The notes: generated by a model not told the origin, from the sequence alone. Counted from the stretch's first letter, positions 8,616 to 17,242 are shown. The stretch: DNA of 64,000 nucleotides from CAYSWS01 sp964434935 (GCA_964434935.1 CAYSWS010000002.1:1-64000); one strand, 5' to 3'. Numbers and translations: made by a program.

Positions 8616-9779
8616 ATGAAGATAGGCATCGACGCCAGGTTCTACGGTAAGGCCGGCCCAGGTCGTTACACTAAAAATATAATTCAGCATTTGGAAAAAG
8701 TTGACCATAAAAATCATTACCTCATATTTCTTAGGCAAGATAACTTTAGTATGTTCGAACCTAAGAACAAGAATTTTACCAAAGTGTTGGCCGACCATAG
8801 CTGGTATTCTCTAGATGAGCAGACCAGGTTTCTGCTGGCTCTAGTAAAAGAGAAGCTTGATCTTTACTACGTTCCCCACTTTAATATTCCTATTTTATAT
8901 CCGGGAAAGATAGTTACCGCCATTCCGGACATGACCATGCATACCTACAGCACGGAAAAAGGCACCACGCTTCCCATTTGGTATTTCAGGCTAAAAAAGA
9001 TCATCTACAAATTTGTTTTCTGGTGGGCAGTGTTTAAGTCATACAAGGTCATTGTGCCTTCCAAGACCGTTCGTCAGGAATTTTTAGAGCACATTAGGGG
9101 CTTCGGTGAAAATAAATATGTTTTGGCTTATGAAGGCGTCGATCCTGATTTCATCGAACATAAAATTGAACCTGAGAGTGTTTTGAAAAAGTATGGCATC
9201 GCCAAGAACTTTATTCTCAGCGTGGGCAGCATGTACGAACATAAGAACGTGGAAGGGCTGATCGCCATGTTCAAGATCTTAAAACAAAAATATGGTTATA
9301 ACGGACAGTTTGTTCTGGTGAGCAAGAAGGATAAGTTCTCGGAAAGATACTATAAAAGGCTTAAAGATGAAGGTTTGGAAAAGGATATTTTAATGCTGGC
9401 CTTTCTGGGGGAAGACACAGGTTCGGAAATTGTCGTGTCTGATGTGGAGATAACAGCCCTGCGTACTCAAGCGGAAGTTTATGTCATGGCGGCTTTTAAA
9501 GAAGGTTTTAGCTTGACGGCTTTGGAGGGCATGGCCCTAGGGTTACCGGCGGCTTTGTCGGACATTGCTTGTCACCGGGAGGTCTATGGAGATTCCGTAC
9601 TTTATTTTGACCCTCATAATAATGAAGACATGGCCGAGAAGGTTCACACGTTACTTAGCCATGAGGCAACAAGAGAAACTTACATTAAAAGAGGCTACGA
9701 ACAGGTAAAAAAGTATGACTGGCACAAAACGGCTGAGATCACTCTACAAGTGTTTAACCAAGCTTTGGAACAAAGTTAG
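8616..9779 (+). CDS. Glycosyltransferase family 4
   Basis: A 387-residue GT4 enzyme. The N-terminal MKIGIDARFYGKAGPGRYTKNI is the common start of mannosyltransferase-like GT4 proteins, and YYVPHFNIPILYPGK supplies the acceptor-side His region. The donor domain opens with ILSVGSMYEHKNVEGLI near residue 195, and the EX7E element appears as AAFKEGFSLTALEGMALGLP near residue 292. The enzyme probably adds one sugar to the lipid-linked surface glycan; specificity is not visible. Its 3' end overlaps the convergent glycosyltransferase gene by 36 bp. It is preceded by a terminator and an isolated leaderless-type promoter. Confidence 0.92.
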   Translation: MKIGIDARFYGKAGPGRYTKNIIQHLEKVDHKNHYLIFLRQDNFSMFEPKNKNFTKVLADHSWYSLDEQTRFLLALVKEKLDLYYVPHFNIPILYPGKIVTAIPDMTMHTYSTEKGTTLPIWYFRLKKIIYKFVFWWAVFKSYKVIVPSKTVRQEFLEHIRGFGENKYVLAYEGVDPDFIEHKIEPESVLKKYGIAKNFILSVGSMYEHKNVEGLIAMFKILKQKYGYNGQFVLVSKKDKFSERYYKRLKDEGLEKDILMLAFLGEDTGSEIVVSDVEITALRTQAEVYVMAAFKEGFSLTALEGMALGLPAALSDIACHREVYGDSVLYFDPHNNEDMAEKVHTLLSHEATRETYIKRGYEQVKKYDWHKTAEITLQVFNQALEQS

Positions 9780-10889
9780 CAGCTGTTCGGCAGTATTTTC
9801 CCAGGTATATTTCTGAGAGATCTCTCTAGCTTTTTTTATATCTTCAGCCGGGCGCTTTTTTGTAAGCGCTTTTTTGATGCCGTCGCGGATGCTGTAGATG
9901 CTGTAGGGGTCTACATAGATGGGGAATTCCCTGCCCAATTCTCTGAAAGCCGGAATGTCGGAAACAATGGCTGGAGTTTCGCAGGCCATGGCTTCCAATA
10001 AAGGTATGCCAAAGCCCTCCTCTAAGGAGAGGTTGATAAAGTATTCGGCGCCGGAATATAGAATGGGCAGATCAACATCAGGTGTTCGGCCTAGGAACAT
10101 GACATTGTCCTGCACACCGTACTTTTTAGGAGCATCCAAGGAATCTTGGTACATCCAGCCCAGCTTGCCGGAAATGAGCAGTTTAGCGTCGCGCAGATCC
10201 TTATTTTCTTCCAACGCCAGACTAAATCCATGCACCATGCGCGGGATGTTCTTTCTGGGCTGGATGGTGGAAACAAAGAAAAGGTATCTTCCGGCACCGA
10301 TCTTATATTTTTCCCTTATCTTATCTATTTCTTCCCGGCCGCGTTTATAATAAGTGTCATTGACACCTTCGGGAACCACCCGCACCTTTTCCTGATCGAT
10401 GAAAGGCCAGCTCAGGTTGGAAATAGCTTTTTTAACGGAAACCGAGGGTACGATGACAAGCTTGGAAAACCTCATAACGCGCCACAAGATAAGGGGATGG
10501 ACAAGATATTTGAAAGAAAACTTTTTTAGGTTTCGATTAACTTTATATTCCAAGCCATGGACCATGGATACAAAAACCGTCTTTGGTGGCCGGAAGAGGG
10601 GAATGGTATGCACAGCGTTGAAAAAGACGTCTACCCGGTCTTTAAAAAGCTGTTTGGCCAGGGCCACGTGCGTCCAAGACAACGGGCTGAACACTACTTT
10701 ATAAGAGAAGTTAGGGTTGCCCAGACTTAGTTCCTGCCATAATTTCTCCGACGGCTGCCTGTCAAAATAGACAATATATTCGTTAGCCTGATCTATCTTG
10801 GCAAATGATCTGAAGGTATTGAAAGTGTAGACCTCAGGACCGGCGAGTTTTTCGATCAATAAATGTTGACCGTTCAATCCTATTTTCAC
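9744..10889 (-). CDS. Glycosyltransferase family 4
   Basis: A 381-residue GT4 enzyme on the minus strand. It begins MKIGLNGQHLLIEKLAGPEVYT, has VDVFFNAVHTIPLF in the acceptor domain and FFVSTIQPRKNIPRMVHGF at the start of the donor domain (near 215). The conserved acidic pair is in LSLEEGFGIPLLEAMACETP near residue 298. It is similar in layout to the neighbouring GTs and probably a paralogue acting in the same pathway. The start is GTG, chosen because TAAAAT ends exactly 6 nt upstream. The 3' end overlaps the convergent gene by 36 bp, leaving no space for a separate terminator. Confidence 0.92.
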   Translation of the reverse strand: MKIGLNGQHLLIEKLAGPEVYTFNTFRSFAKIDQANEYIVYFDRQPSEKLWQELSLGNPNFSYKVVFSPLSWTHVALAKQLFKDRVDVFFNAVHTIPLFRPPKTVFVSMVHGLEYKVNRNLKKFSFKYLVHPLILWRVMRFSKLVIVPSVSVKKAISNLSWPFIDQEKVRVVPEGVNDTYYKRGREEIDKIREKYKIGAGRYLFFVSTIQPRKNIPRMVHGFSLALEENKDLRDAKLLISGKLGWMYQDSLDAPKKYGVQDNVMFLGRTPDVDLPILYSGAEYFINLSLEEGFGIPLLEAMACETPAIVSDIPAFRELGREFPIYVDPYSIYSIRDGIKKALTKKRPAEDIKKAREISQKYTWENTAEQLLTLFQSLVKHL

Positions 10890-10895
10890 AACTCA

Positions 10896-10901
10896 ATTTT
10901 A
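10896..10901 (-). promoter_or_regulatory. -10 element TAAAAT, 6 nt before the GTG start at 10889
   Basis: On the minus strand TAAAAT is followed by 6 nt and then GTG. It is divergent from the TAGAAT at 10921, so a 43-bp gap carries two leaderless promoters. Confidence 0.6.
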
Positions 10902-10920
10902 TCAAAGGCCAAGGTTTTAG

Positions 10921-10926
10921 TAGAAT
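10921..10926 (+). promoter_or_regulatory. -10 element TAGAAT, 6 nt before the start at 10933
   Basis: TAGAAT, then 6 nt, then ATG; no Shine-Dalgarno. It forms a divergent promoter pair with the minus-strand element at 10896-10901. Confidence 0.6.
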
Positions 10927-10932
10927 GCAATT

Positions 10933-12069
10933 ATGAAGATGGCAATTGTTTGTGACGATCTCATACAGCACGGCGGTCACGAACATATAATCATGGAGTT
11001 TTGCCGGCTGTACCCTCAGGCCACGCTTTTTACTACCATGGCCACCAAAAAGTGGCAGACGATCTGCCGGGAAAACAAGATAGAGCTTAAGACCTCCTTC
11101 ATGCAGAAGCTGCCTTTTAAGCGCAGATTAAATAGGTTTTACGCGCCTTTTCTCTTGTACATACTGGCTTTGGAGAGTTTTAGCTTTGACGATTATGACG
11201 TAGTGGTTTCTCTGACTTCGAGGTTTTCTCAAGGAGTGATAACCAAACCGGGCACCTTGCACATTTGTTATTTGAGCACGGTGGGTAGGATGTTTTGGGA
11301 ACCTCAAGGGTATTTCATGCACGAAGGATTTGGCCGTTTACCGATCTTCAAAAAACTGGCCCGGACTTTTTTAAGCCTACCCCTTTCTTACATCAGGCTC
11401 TGGGACCGAACGGCTTCACAGCGACCTGATATTTTCATCACCATTTCCAAGACCTCGCAGGAGAGGATCAGGAAATATTATCAGAGGGAAGCGCAAGTAA
11501 TATACCCGCCGGTGGATATTAGAAAGTATATTCCCGGACCGGCCACTGCCGGCGAGGATTATTTTTTAGTGGCCACCAGGCTGGCGTCGTGGAAGAGAGT
11601 GGACATAGCCATAAAAGCTTGCCTGGAGCAAAATATGAGGTTGAAGATCATGGGAGAAGGTCCGGATAAAAGCAGGTTGGAGAAACTAGCCGGCGGTTCG
11701 GATCTGATAAAATTCTTAGGTTTTGTGTCCGAAGCGGAAAAGATCTCTTATATGCAAAACTGTCAGGCCCTGATCATGACGCAGTTCGAAGATTTTGGGC
11801 TGGTGCCCATTGAGGCGGGTGCCTGTGGTAAGCCAACCATTGCCTTTGCCAAAGGTGGCGTGCTGGAAACCGTCGTAGAGGGCAGGACAGGCATGTTCTA
11901 TGACGAACAGAACGAGCATTCTCTGGGGCAGGTTTTAAAAAAGTTCGAGGCAAAAAAGTACCGGGCAGAAGATTGTCAGGCTCAGGCTAAAAAGTTCAGC
12001 TTAGAAGAATTTCAAAGCCGCATGAGCCGATCCGTATCAGACAACCTTAAAAGCTACAATGCACGTTAG
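10933..12069 (+). CDS. Glycosyltransferase family 4 (WbaZ-like mannosyltransferase type)
   Basis: A 378-residue GT4 enzyme. The N-terminus has MAIVCDDLIQHGGHEHII, and SQGVITKPGTLHICYLSTVGRMFW matches the region in WbaZ-like mannosyltransferases that usually reads H-x-x-Y-x-H-x-P-x-R. The donor domain has VATRLASWKRVDIAIKA near 212 and IMTQFEDFGLVPIEAGACGKP near 280, with the E-x7-E element kept as E-x-F-G-x4-E. It should act on a lipid-linked glycan in the cytoplasm; GDP-mannose as donor is only a guess from resemblance. It lies 38 bp before the initiating sugar phosphotransferase. Confidence 0.88.
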   Translation: MKMAIVCDDLIQHGGHEHIIMEFCRLYPQATLFTTMATKKWQTICRENKIELKTSFMQKLPFKRRLNRFYAPFLLYILALESFSFDDYDVVVSLTSRFSQGVITKPGTLHICYLSTVGRMFWEPQGYFMHEGFGRLPIFKKLARTFLSLPLSYIRLWDRTASQRPDIFITISKTSQERIRKYYQREAQVIYPPVDIRKYIPGPATAGEDYFLVATRLASWKRVDIAIKACLEQNMRLKIMGEGPDKSRLEKLAGGSDLIKFLGFVSEAEKISYMQNCQALIMTQFEDFGLVPIEAGACGKPTIAFAKGGVLETVVEGRTGMFYDEQNEHSLGQVLKKFEAKKYRAEDCQAQAKKFSLEEFQSRMSRSVSDNLKSYNAR

Positions 12070-12107
12070 CCTTGCTGTAGTGTATACTTTAATTATTAAT
12101 CTCATAT

Positions 12108-12740
12108 ATGATCTATAAAGCAGGAAAAAGGATGTTCGACATTGTTGGTTCGCTGGTAGGTATTGTTTTATTTTCCCCGGTCATGTTCTTGGCCGCCCTT
12201 TGGATCAAACTCGTCTCTCCCGAAGGACCGGTCTTTGCCGATATTCCCAAAAGAGTAGGCAAGGACGGTCGAGAGTTTAATATGCTCAAATTCAGGTCCA
12301 TGATTCCTAACGCTCAGAAATGGCTTGAGGACAGACCCGAATGGCTGAAAAAATACCGCGAGAACAGTTACAAGTTGGACCCGGATCCCAGAATGATAAA
12401 AGGAGCTAAGTTCATAAGAAAGACCAGCATTGACGAAATGCCCCAATTCATAAACATCCTTTTAGGGCAAATGAGTCTGGTGGGTCCTAGGGCATACTTT
12501 CCTTTTGAACTGAGGGAACAAATGTCGAGGTACCCGCAGACGGAAAAATATATAAAAAGGGTGCTGACCATAAAACCGGGCTTGACCGGTCCCTGGCAGG
12601 TGGGGGGCAGATCTGAGATAGGTTTTGAAGAGAGGATCAAGATGGATGCGGAATATGCCACCAAAAGGTCATTGATCTACGACATATGCATAATAATAAA
12701 AACACCCTTGGTGGTTTTGTTGCAAAAGGGCGCAGTTTGA
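12108..12740 (+). CDS. Undecaprenyl-phosphate sugar phosphotransferase (WbaP/WcaJ/PglC type)
   Basis: A 210-residue monotopic enzyme made of the catalytic bacterial-sugar-transferase domain only, close to the PglC minimal form. One hydrophobic re-entrant helix is at residues 10-33 (FDIVGSLVGIVLFSPVMFLA). FNMLKFRSM near 63 is the family motif, IRKTSIDEMPQFINIL near 105 carries the D-E pair, and PGLTGPWQVGGRSEIGFEERI near 165 is the conserved C-terminal box. It transfers a sugar-1-phosphate from a UDP-sugar to undecaprenyl phosphate and so starts the glycan that the neighbouring GTs extend and the Wzx protein flips. TATACT at 12083-12088 is a possible -10 with a 19-nt leader. Confidence 0.92.
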   Translation: MIYKAGKRMFDIVGSLVGIVLFSPVMFLAALWIKLVSPEGPVFADIPKRVGKDGREFNMLKFRSMIPNAQKWLEDRPEWLKKYRENSYKLDPDPRMIKGAKFIRKTSIDEMPQFINILLGQMSLVGPRAYFPFELREQMSRYPQTEKYIKRVLTIKPGLTGPWQVGGRSEIGFEERIKMDAEYATKRSLIYDICIIIKTPLVVLLQKGAV

Positions 12741-12844
12741 CTATCAGGAAAGGGAATGGTAAATTGCAAAATGTCGATGAAGAACCTACAATTAACTCCT
12801 CGGATTTATCACTTTCAACCGGCCGCAAGATCCAGGATAATACT

Positions 12845-14764
12845 ATGATTCAGGACAAATTTAGTGCCATTAAAACAAAGAATAAGAAGGGTTTGCTAAA
12901 AGGCTTTGGTGTTACAGGTGTTATTCTGCTGGCTTTGGGTAGCATCCTGCTGCTAATTTCCTACATTTTTGTTATCAGCCCGGCCCTTTCTCTCTATGGA
13001 CATGTTAATACCTTAAAGAACGATTTTTCCTCGATCTCGGAGGATCTCAGAGCTCGTGACCTGGTGGAATTGGAAAAAGCCACGCTGTTGACTGACGAAG
13101 ATCTGGACGGTCTAAGAGCCGCCAGAGAAAGCAAGTTCGGTTGGGCCAAGAACATCTCATTTATGCGCATCAATGAGTTTTATAGCGATTCAGAAAGATT
13201 TATAAATGCCGGCCATTTGGGTATGGATGCTTTAAGAGAAACATCACGTATAGTCACGCCTTTTGCTGATGCCGCCGGTTTGCGAGTTTCTGAAGAGGAA
13301 GAGGCCGCGAGTGACGACACGGGACTTATGGAAGCATTTCAATCCTGGGTTTCCATCATGCCTCAAGTGTCGGAGGAGATGGATGGCGTGCTGGATATAC
13401 TCACCCGGATCGGCGAAGAGCTGGCCCCCATCGATACCTCAAAATATCCTGAATCCTTCAGGGGGGTGGCCGTACGAAATAACGTAGAGTTTGCCAAGAA
13501 CTCCTTGGTTAATGCTAAAGAATATGGTCCCGACATTAAACGGGCGCTAGTGATCATTCCCGAACTTTTGGGTATCAATAGCGCTGTGGACAAAAGGTAC
13601 ATGGTCATCATGCAAAATGATAAGGAAATAAGGCCTACGGGTGGTTTTTGGACCAATTACGCTACTTTCAAGATCAAAGATGGTTTGCTGCAATCGGATT
13701 TTACTTCCAAAGATTTTTATAGTATCGATTATGCCATAGATGTCATTGATGCTTTTTATGATTTCCCGGACGCCCCGCCTGCCTATACAAAATATCTAAA
13801 AGTGGAAAGATGGTTTGCCAGAGATACCAACAGCTCGCCTGATCTGCCAACCTCCATAGACAACTTCATGTTCTATTACGATCTGGGTATGAAATACGAT
13901 CCTGTAGACATTAAACCGGTAGACGGCATCATCACCATCGACACCAGGGTCATCGAAGAATTAATGAGCGTAACCGGTCCGGTTACCGTGAATGGCCTGA
14001 CATACGATGCCGACAACGTGGTGCTTGAGCTGGAAAGAATAGCCTCTCTAAGCCAAAGAGAACAGATAAATAGAAAAGGCGTACTGGGAGACCTCATGGA
14101 AGCCATGCTCATAAACGTGTTCGAATCCCGAACCGATGTTTGGAGCAAGTTGATAGACACCTCCGTGGATCTGGCCGTAAGAAAACACATACAAGCGTAT
14201 ATGTTCAACGAAGAGGCACAGGCATTATTGGAGAAATACAATTTTGCCGGTAGGATCAAGGACCCCGTAGAAGGTGATTACTCTTACGTGGTGCAAACCA
14301 ATTTAGGTGGAGACAAAACAAACTGGTTTGTCACCAAGGTGGTGGACCATGAATTAGCCAAGGAAGGTGATAGGTGGGTACGCACGGTAAAGATCACTTA
14401 CACATATGACCAACCGGGGGAGGAATACGCACCTTTTGTTAAAAGGTTCAGAGATTGGGTGCGAGTGTACACACCTCTAAATACAGAGCTCATTAGTATC
14501 AATGGCAGTGAGGATGAAACAGGTACCGGAGAAGAGAGAGGAAAGACATACTATCATGCCTATATTGAACTCGGTCCGGGAGAATCAAAAGAGATGACCT
14601 TTAGATACTACCTTCCTCAAGGGGTGATCAAGGACAATAAATATCAATTACTGATCCAAAAACAACCGGGTATAGATTCGGAGGTTCATGTTGTGACTAC
14701 GCCCAGCAAATCATCTACTATTGAGATTAATAAAGATTATACTTTTTCCACCACTTTGAATTAG
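12845..14764 (+). CDS. DUF4012 domain-containing membrane-anchored protein
   Basis: From this start, 639 residues: a short basic tail, one TM helix (about residues 17-42, GVTGVILLALGSILLLISYI), then a long extracellular domain. The diagnostic DUF4012 motif is YMVIMQNDKEIRPTGGFWTN near residue 257, followed by the VDGIITIDTRVIEELMSVTGPV segment. The family is unassigned biochemically and is often found beside glycan-export genes, as here. Start choice is uncertain. ATG at 12845 has AGGA 7 nt upstream. The frame is open back to an ATG at 12686, which would overlap the sugar phosphotransferase by 55 bp and add 53 hydrophilic residues. Confidence 0.88.
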   Translation: MIQDKFSAIKTKNKKGLLKGFGVTGVILLALGSILLLISYIFVISPALSLYGHVNTLKNDFSSISEDLRARDLVELEKATLLTDEDLDGLRAARESKFGWAKNISFMRINEFYSDSERFINAGHLGMDALRETSRIVTPFADAAGLRVSEEEEAASDDTGLMEAFQSWVSIMPQVSEEMDGVLDILTRIGEELAPIDTSKYPESFRGVAVRNNVEFAKNSLVNAKEYGPDIKRALVIIPELLGINSAVDKRYMVIMQNDKEIRPTGGFWTNYATFKIKDGLLQSDFTSKDFYSIDYAIDVIDAFYDFPDAPPAYTKYLKVERWFARDTNSSPDLPTSIDNFMFYYDLGMKYDPVDIKPVDGIITIDTRVIEELMSVTGPVTVNGLTYDADNVVLELERIASLSQREQINRKGVLGDLMEAMLINVFESRTDVWSKLIDTSVDLAVRKHIQAYMFNEEAQALLEKYNFAGRIKDPVEGDYSYVVQTNLGGDKTNWFVTKVVDHELAKEGDRWVRTVKITYTYDQPGEEYAPFVKRFRDWVRVYTPLNTELISINGSEDETGTGEERGKTYYHAYIELGPGESKEMTFRYYLPQGVIKDNKYQLLIQKQPGIDSEVHVVTTPSKSSTIEINKDYTFSTTLN

Positions 14765-14775
14765 CACCATTGTTG

Positions 14776-14781
14776 TATCAT
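14776..14781 (+). promoter_or_regulatory. -10 element TATCAT, 6 nt before recO
   Basis: TATCAT followed by 6 nt and ATG, in the 23-bp gap after the DUF4012 gene. No Shine-Dalgarno. Confidence 0.5.
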
Positions 14782-14787
14782 TGACCT

Positions 14788-15366
14788 ATGCAGGGATTTA
14801 CCACGCAAGCCGTTGTTTTAAAAAACATCAATTACCAAGATACGGATAAGATATACACATTTCTTTCCCGTGATAAAGGCAAAATAACGGGTATTGCCAA
14901 AGGTGTGAGGAAAATAACTTCCCGACGGAGCGGCAGCCTGGATTCGTTAAATTTGGTACAAGTGCATCTAAACCCTCACCAAAGTGGCCAAAACTACATA
15001 ACAGAGGTCAAGACCGTAGAAACTTATAAAAAAGCCAAAGAGAAACTTCCCTTGTCAAAGCAAGGATTTTACATTGCAGAATTGATCAACAAGTTTCTGA
15101 GGGAGGATGATGAAGCTCAGGGTGTTTATGATCTGGTGATAGACATTCTTAAGAGAATAGAAAATGATGGCGAGAACCTAGGCCTGGAAATTAACAAGTT
15201 TGAGATCAAGTTATTGGTCATGCTGGGCTATCAGCCGGAAAATACTTTTATGAGCAGGTGGAAAGAAGCTGTGGATCGTAAGGAATTTGAGCAAGCAGAC
15301 AGGCTGATTAAAGGCTTCATGCACGAAGTGCTGCAGGAAGATATAAAAAGCTTGGAGCTAGGTTAA
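14788..15366 (+). CDS. recO: DNA repair protein RecO
   Basis: A 192-residue RecO, shorter than the usual 230-250. The N-terminal OB fold is clear: TQAVVLKNINYQDTDKIYTFL, then GKITGIAKGVRKITSRRSGSL, the usual RecO start. A helical C-terminal domain follows (FYIAELINKFLREDDEAQG and KFEIKLLVMLGYQPE). The cysteines that form the C-terminal zinc site in many RecO proteins are absent. RecO loads RecA with RecR during gap repair. It is followed after 24 nt by glyS; recO next to glycyl-tRNA synthetase genes is a known arrangement. The leaderless-type promoter suggests an independent mRNA start. Confidence 0.9.
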   Translation: MQGFTTQAVVLKNINYQDTDKIYTFLSRDKGKITGIAKGVRKITSRRSGSLDSLNLVQVHLNPHQSGQNYITEVKTVETYKKAKEKLPLSKQGFYIAELINKFLREDDEAQGVYDLVIDILKRIENDGENLGLEINKFEIKLLVMLGYQPENTFMSRWKEAVDRKEFEQADRLIKGFMHEVLQEDIKSLELG

Positions 15367-15375
15367 GAAAGATAG

Positions 15376-15386
15376 TATACTACAAT
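15376..15386 (+). promoter_or_regulatory. -10 region (TATACT / TACAAT) before glyS
   Basis: Two overlapping candidate hexamers: TATACT (15376-15381, 9 nt before ATG) and TACAAT (15381-15386, 4 nt before ATG). Either would give a leaderless or nearly leaderless glyS mRNA. Confidence 0.45.
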
Positions 15387-15390
15387 CAAT

Positions 15391-16743
15391 ATGGCAGCAA
15401 ACATATCGCAAAAGATCATAAGTTTATGCAAAAGGAGAGGCTTTGTCTTTCCCTCCAGTGAGATATATGGCGGTTTTGCCTCCACCTACGACTACGGTCC
15501 TTTGGGAGCGCAAATGTTAAAGAACATCAAGGACTCTTGGTGGGCTTATTTTGTGGAATCCAGAGAAGATGTTTATGGTTTGGATGGGGCTATTTTTTGC
15601 CACCCCAAGACCTGGGAAGCCAGCGGTCACGTGGGTTCCTTTAACGACCCCTTGGTAGAGGACAAGGTGACACACAAAAGATATAGAGCCGATCATTTAC
15701 TAGAAGAGAAGCTGGGTATAGAGACGGCCAAGTTGTCTTTCGAAGAGATGCAAAAACTTTTGGCCAAGCATCAGATCAAAAGTCCTGAGGGCAACGATCT
15801 GACAGAGTTAAAATCATTTAACCTGTTGGTAGAAGCAGAAATGGGAAGTACGGAACAAAATAAAGAAAAAGTATATATGAGAGGGGAAACATGCCAGATA
15901 ATTTTTCTGCAATATCTAAATGTATTAAATTCCATGCGTGCCAAGATACCTTTTGGCATTGCCCAGATCGGCAAATCTTTCAGAAATGAGATCACTACCA
16001 AGGACTTTATTTACCGCACCAGGGAATTCACACAAATGGAGATGGAATTTTTTATAAATCCCAAGGAAGGAGACAAATGGTATGCATACTGGCAGGAGGA
16101 AATGTTGAACTGGACTTCAAAAGGATTGGGTCTGCCCAGGAACAATTTTAGATATAGAGATATTCCGGAAGAAGAAAAATCACACTATGCCAAGATACAA
16201 AAAGATTTTGAATTCAAATCACAAAGCGGCAAGTGGTTCGAGCTTTCACCTTTAAATCATAGGGGAGACTGGGATCTAGGAAGTCATCAAAAATACAGCG
16301 GTCAGAACTTTATGTATAGGGACCCCTATTCCAGCGAAGAGTTCTTACCTCAAGTTATTGAGATTTCCATGGGTTTGGACAGGATCTTATATTCGCTGTT
16401 GGATAATGCTTATACTGAAGATGGAGAACGCATTGTTCTTAAGTTGGACAAGAGAATAGCTCCCTACAAAGCTGCCGTTTTTCCCCTATTGAAAAACAAG
16501 CCCAAGATGATCAATAAAGCCAAGCAGATCCATAAAATGCTCATTGACAGCGGCATTAAGGTAGATTGGGATGATAGAGGAAACATTGGTAAAAGATATT
16601 TGGCTCAGGATGAGATCGGCACGCCCAGCTGTATTACGGTGGATTTTCAAACGTTGGATAATGACACCGTAACTATTAGAGACAGGGATACCACAGCTCA
16701 GATAAGAGTGGGCATTGATGATATAGTGAGCTCGTTAAAATAA
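15391..16743 (+). CDS. glyS: Glycine--tRNA ligase, alpha2 type
   Basis: A 450-residue class II synthetase of the single-chain (alpha2) Thermus/eukaryote type. Motif 1 region: GGFASTYDYGPLGAQMLKNI near residue 27 and the glycine-recognition segment EASGHVGSFNDPLVE near 75. Motif 2 is FRNEITTKDFIYRTREFTQMEMEFF near 198-222, and motif 3 is EISMGLDRILYSLL near 324. The anticodon-binding domain starts near 355 (APYKAAVFPLL). It charges tRNA-Gly. Length and motifs are complete. A glycine UGA code is not implied, because TGA stops are used elsewhere in the window. Confidence 0.95.
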   Translation: MAANISQKIISLCKRRGFVFPSSEIYGGFASTYDYGPLGAQMLKNIKDSWWAYFVESREDVYGLDGAIFCHPKTWEASGHVGSFNDPLVEDKVTHKRYRADHLLEEKLGIETAKLSFEEMQKLLAKHQIKSPEGNDLTELKSFNLLVEAEMGSTEQNKEKVYMRGETCQIIFLQYLNVLNSMRAKIPFGIAQIGKSFRNEITTKDFIYRTREFTQMEMEFFINPKEGDKWYAYWQEEMLNWTSKGLGLPRNNFRYRDIPEEEKSHYAKIQKDFEFKSQSGKWFELSPLNHRGDWDLGSHQKYSGQNFMYRDPYSSEEFLPQVIEISMGLDRILYSLLDNAYTEDGERIVLKLDKRIAPYKAAVFPLLKNKPKMINKAKQIHKMLIDSGIKVDWDDRGNIGKRYLAQDEIGTPSCITVDFQTLDNDTVTIRDRDTTAQIRVGIDDIVSSLK

Positions 16744-16758
16744 TGTTTTAACTTCGTT

Positions 16759-16780
16759 AAAAAAAAGCCTGATCAGGCTA
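16759..16780 (-). terminator. Terminator of the small minus-strand gene, overlapping its stop codon
   Basis: AGCCTGATCAGGCT (16766-16779) is a perfect 14-bp palindrome, followed on the minus strand by a run of seven or more T. The gene's TAG stop (16778-16780) lies inside the stem. On the plus strand an alternative larger stem (AAGCCTG with CAGGCTT near 16790) might stop glyS transcripts. Confidence 0.65.
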
Positions 16781-17041
16781 TGGCCCAACCAGGCTTGCGT
16801 TCCCGTTCAAGTGATCTAAATACTGTCGAAGAAGTTCATTACTAGTGTCTTTCTTTTCCAGCTTCGTCTCTTCAGACTCTTTACCCCTTTCGTATTTGAC
16901 TCTCACCAATCTGCGGTCTGTTCTGAATCCGCAGCAGCACTGTGCGTACAAAATAAGCCTGGTAGTCTTTTTGCCGTTTTGTTTCCTTTCGATTCTCAAT
17001 GAAAATGTATCGTGGATCTCTTCAAAAAGACTTGTACTCAT
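16778..17041 (-). CDS. Hypothetical 87-aa Cys-containing protein
   Basis: An 87-residue basic protein of unknown family. It is real by context: the ATG has a consensus AGGAGG (plus-strand 17047-17052) at 5-nt spacing, the stop is inside a terminator, and it sits alone between two plus-strand units. The central part has IERKQNGKKTTRLILYAQCCCGF followed by RTDRRLVRVKYERG; three adjacent cysteines are unusual in a short cytosolic protein and might bind metal. The C-terminal third is charged and probably helical (TSNELLRQYLDHL). There is no signal peptide or TM segment. I do not recognise a homologue. Confidence 0.65.
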   Translation of the reverse strand: MSTSLFEEIHDTFSLRIERKQNGKKTTRLILYAQCCCGFRTDRRLVRVKYERGKESEETKLEKKDTSNELLRQYLDHLNGNASLVGP

Positions 17042-17156
17042 GACTGCCTCCTAACCTATATTTAAAAATCATCATAGGACATTGCCTTTTAAGAAGCAAG
17101 GATTAGGCAGTATCGATAGAGATGTTGATACAGCAACATTTCGGGTTTTATTTGTC

Positions 17157-17186
17157 TTGACGAACGGATAATAAATGGCGCATTAT
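17157..17186 (+). promoter_or_regulatory. Candidate mraZ promoter (TTGACG-N18-CATTAT)
   Basis: TTGACG at 17157-17162 and CATTAT at 17181-17186 with an 18-bp spacer. It lies in the divergent gap upstream of mraZ and leaves a leader of about 50 nt that contains the TGGTGA repeats. Confidence 0.45.
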
Positions 17187-17196
17187 AGATATAGAT

Positions 17197-17232
17197 TGGT
17201 GACAAATGGTGAAAACTGCCCCTTCACCATTT
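17197..17232 (+). promoter_or_regulatory. Candidate MraZ operator: TGGTGA repeats and a 10-bp inverted repeat
   Basis: TGGTGA occurs at 17197-17202 and 17207-17212, exactly one helical turn apart. AAATGGTGAA (17204-17213) is repeated in inverted form as TTCACCATTT (17223-17232). MraZ is known to bind short TGG-containing direct repeats with about 10-bp period in its own promoter. The inverted pair could also fold into a leader hairpin with a 9-nt loop. Confidence 0.55.
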
Positions 17233-17242
17233 ACAGACGGTT

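Noticed and set aside
12686..12844. N-terminal 53-codon extension of the DUF4012 gene from the ATG at 12686
   Set aside because: Not fully excluded. It would overlap the sugar phosphotransferase by 55 bp and has no promoter or Shine-Dalgarno, while ATG 12845 has AGGA at 7 nt and places the TM helix near the N-terminus.
15391..16743. Alternative genetic code with TGA read as Gly, as in some CPR lineages
   Set aside because: TGA ends several genes at natural positions (mraZ at 17654-17656, the adenosyltransferase gene at 54137-54139), and long frames do not contain internal TGA.
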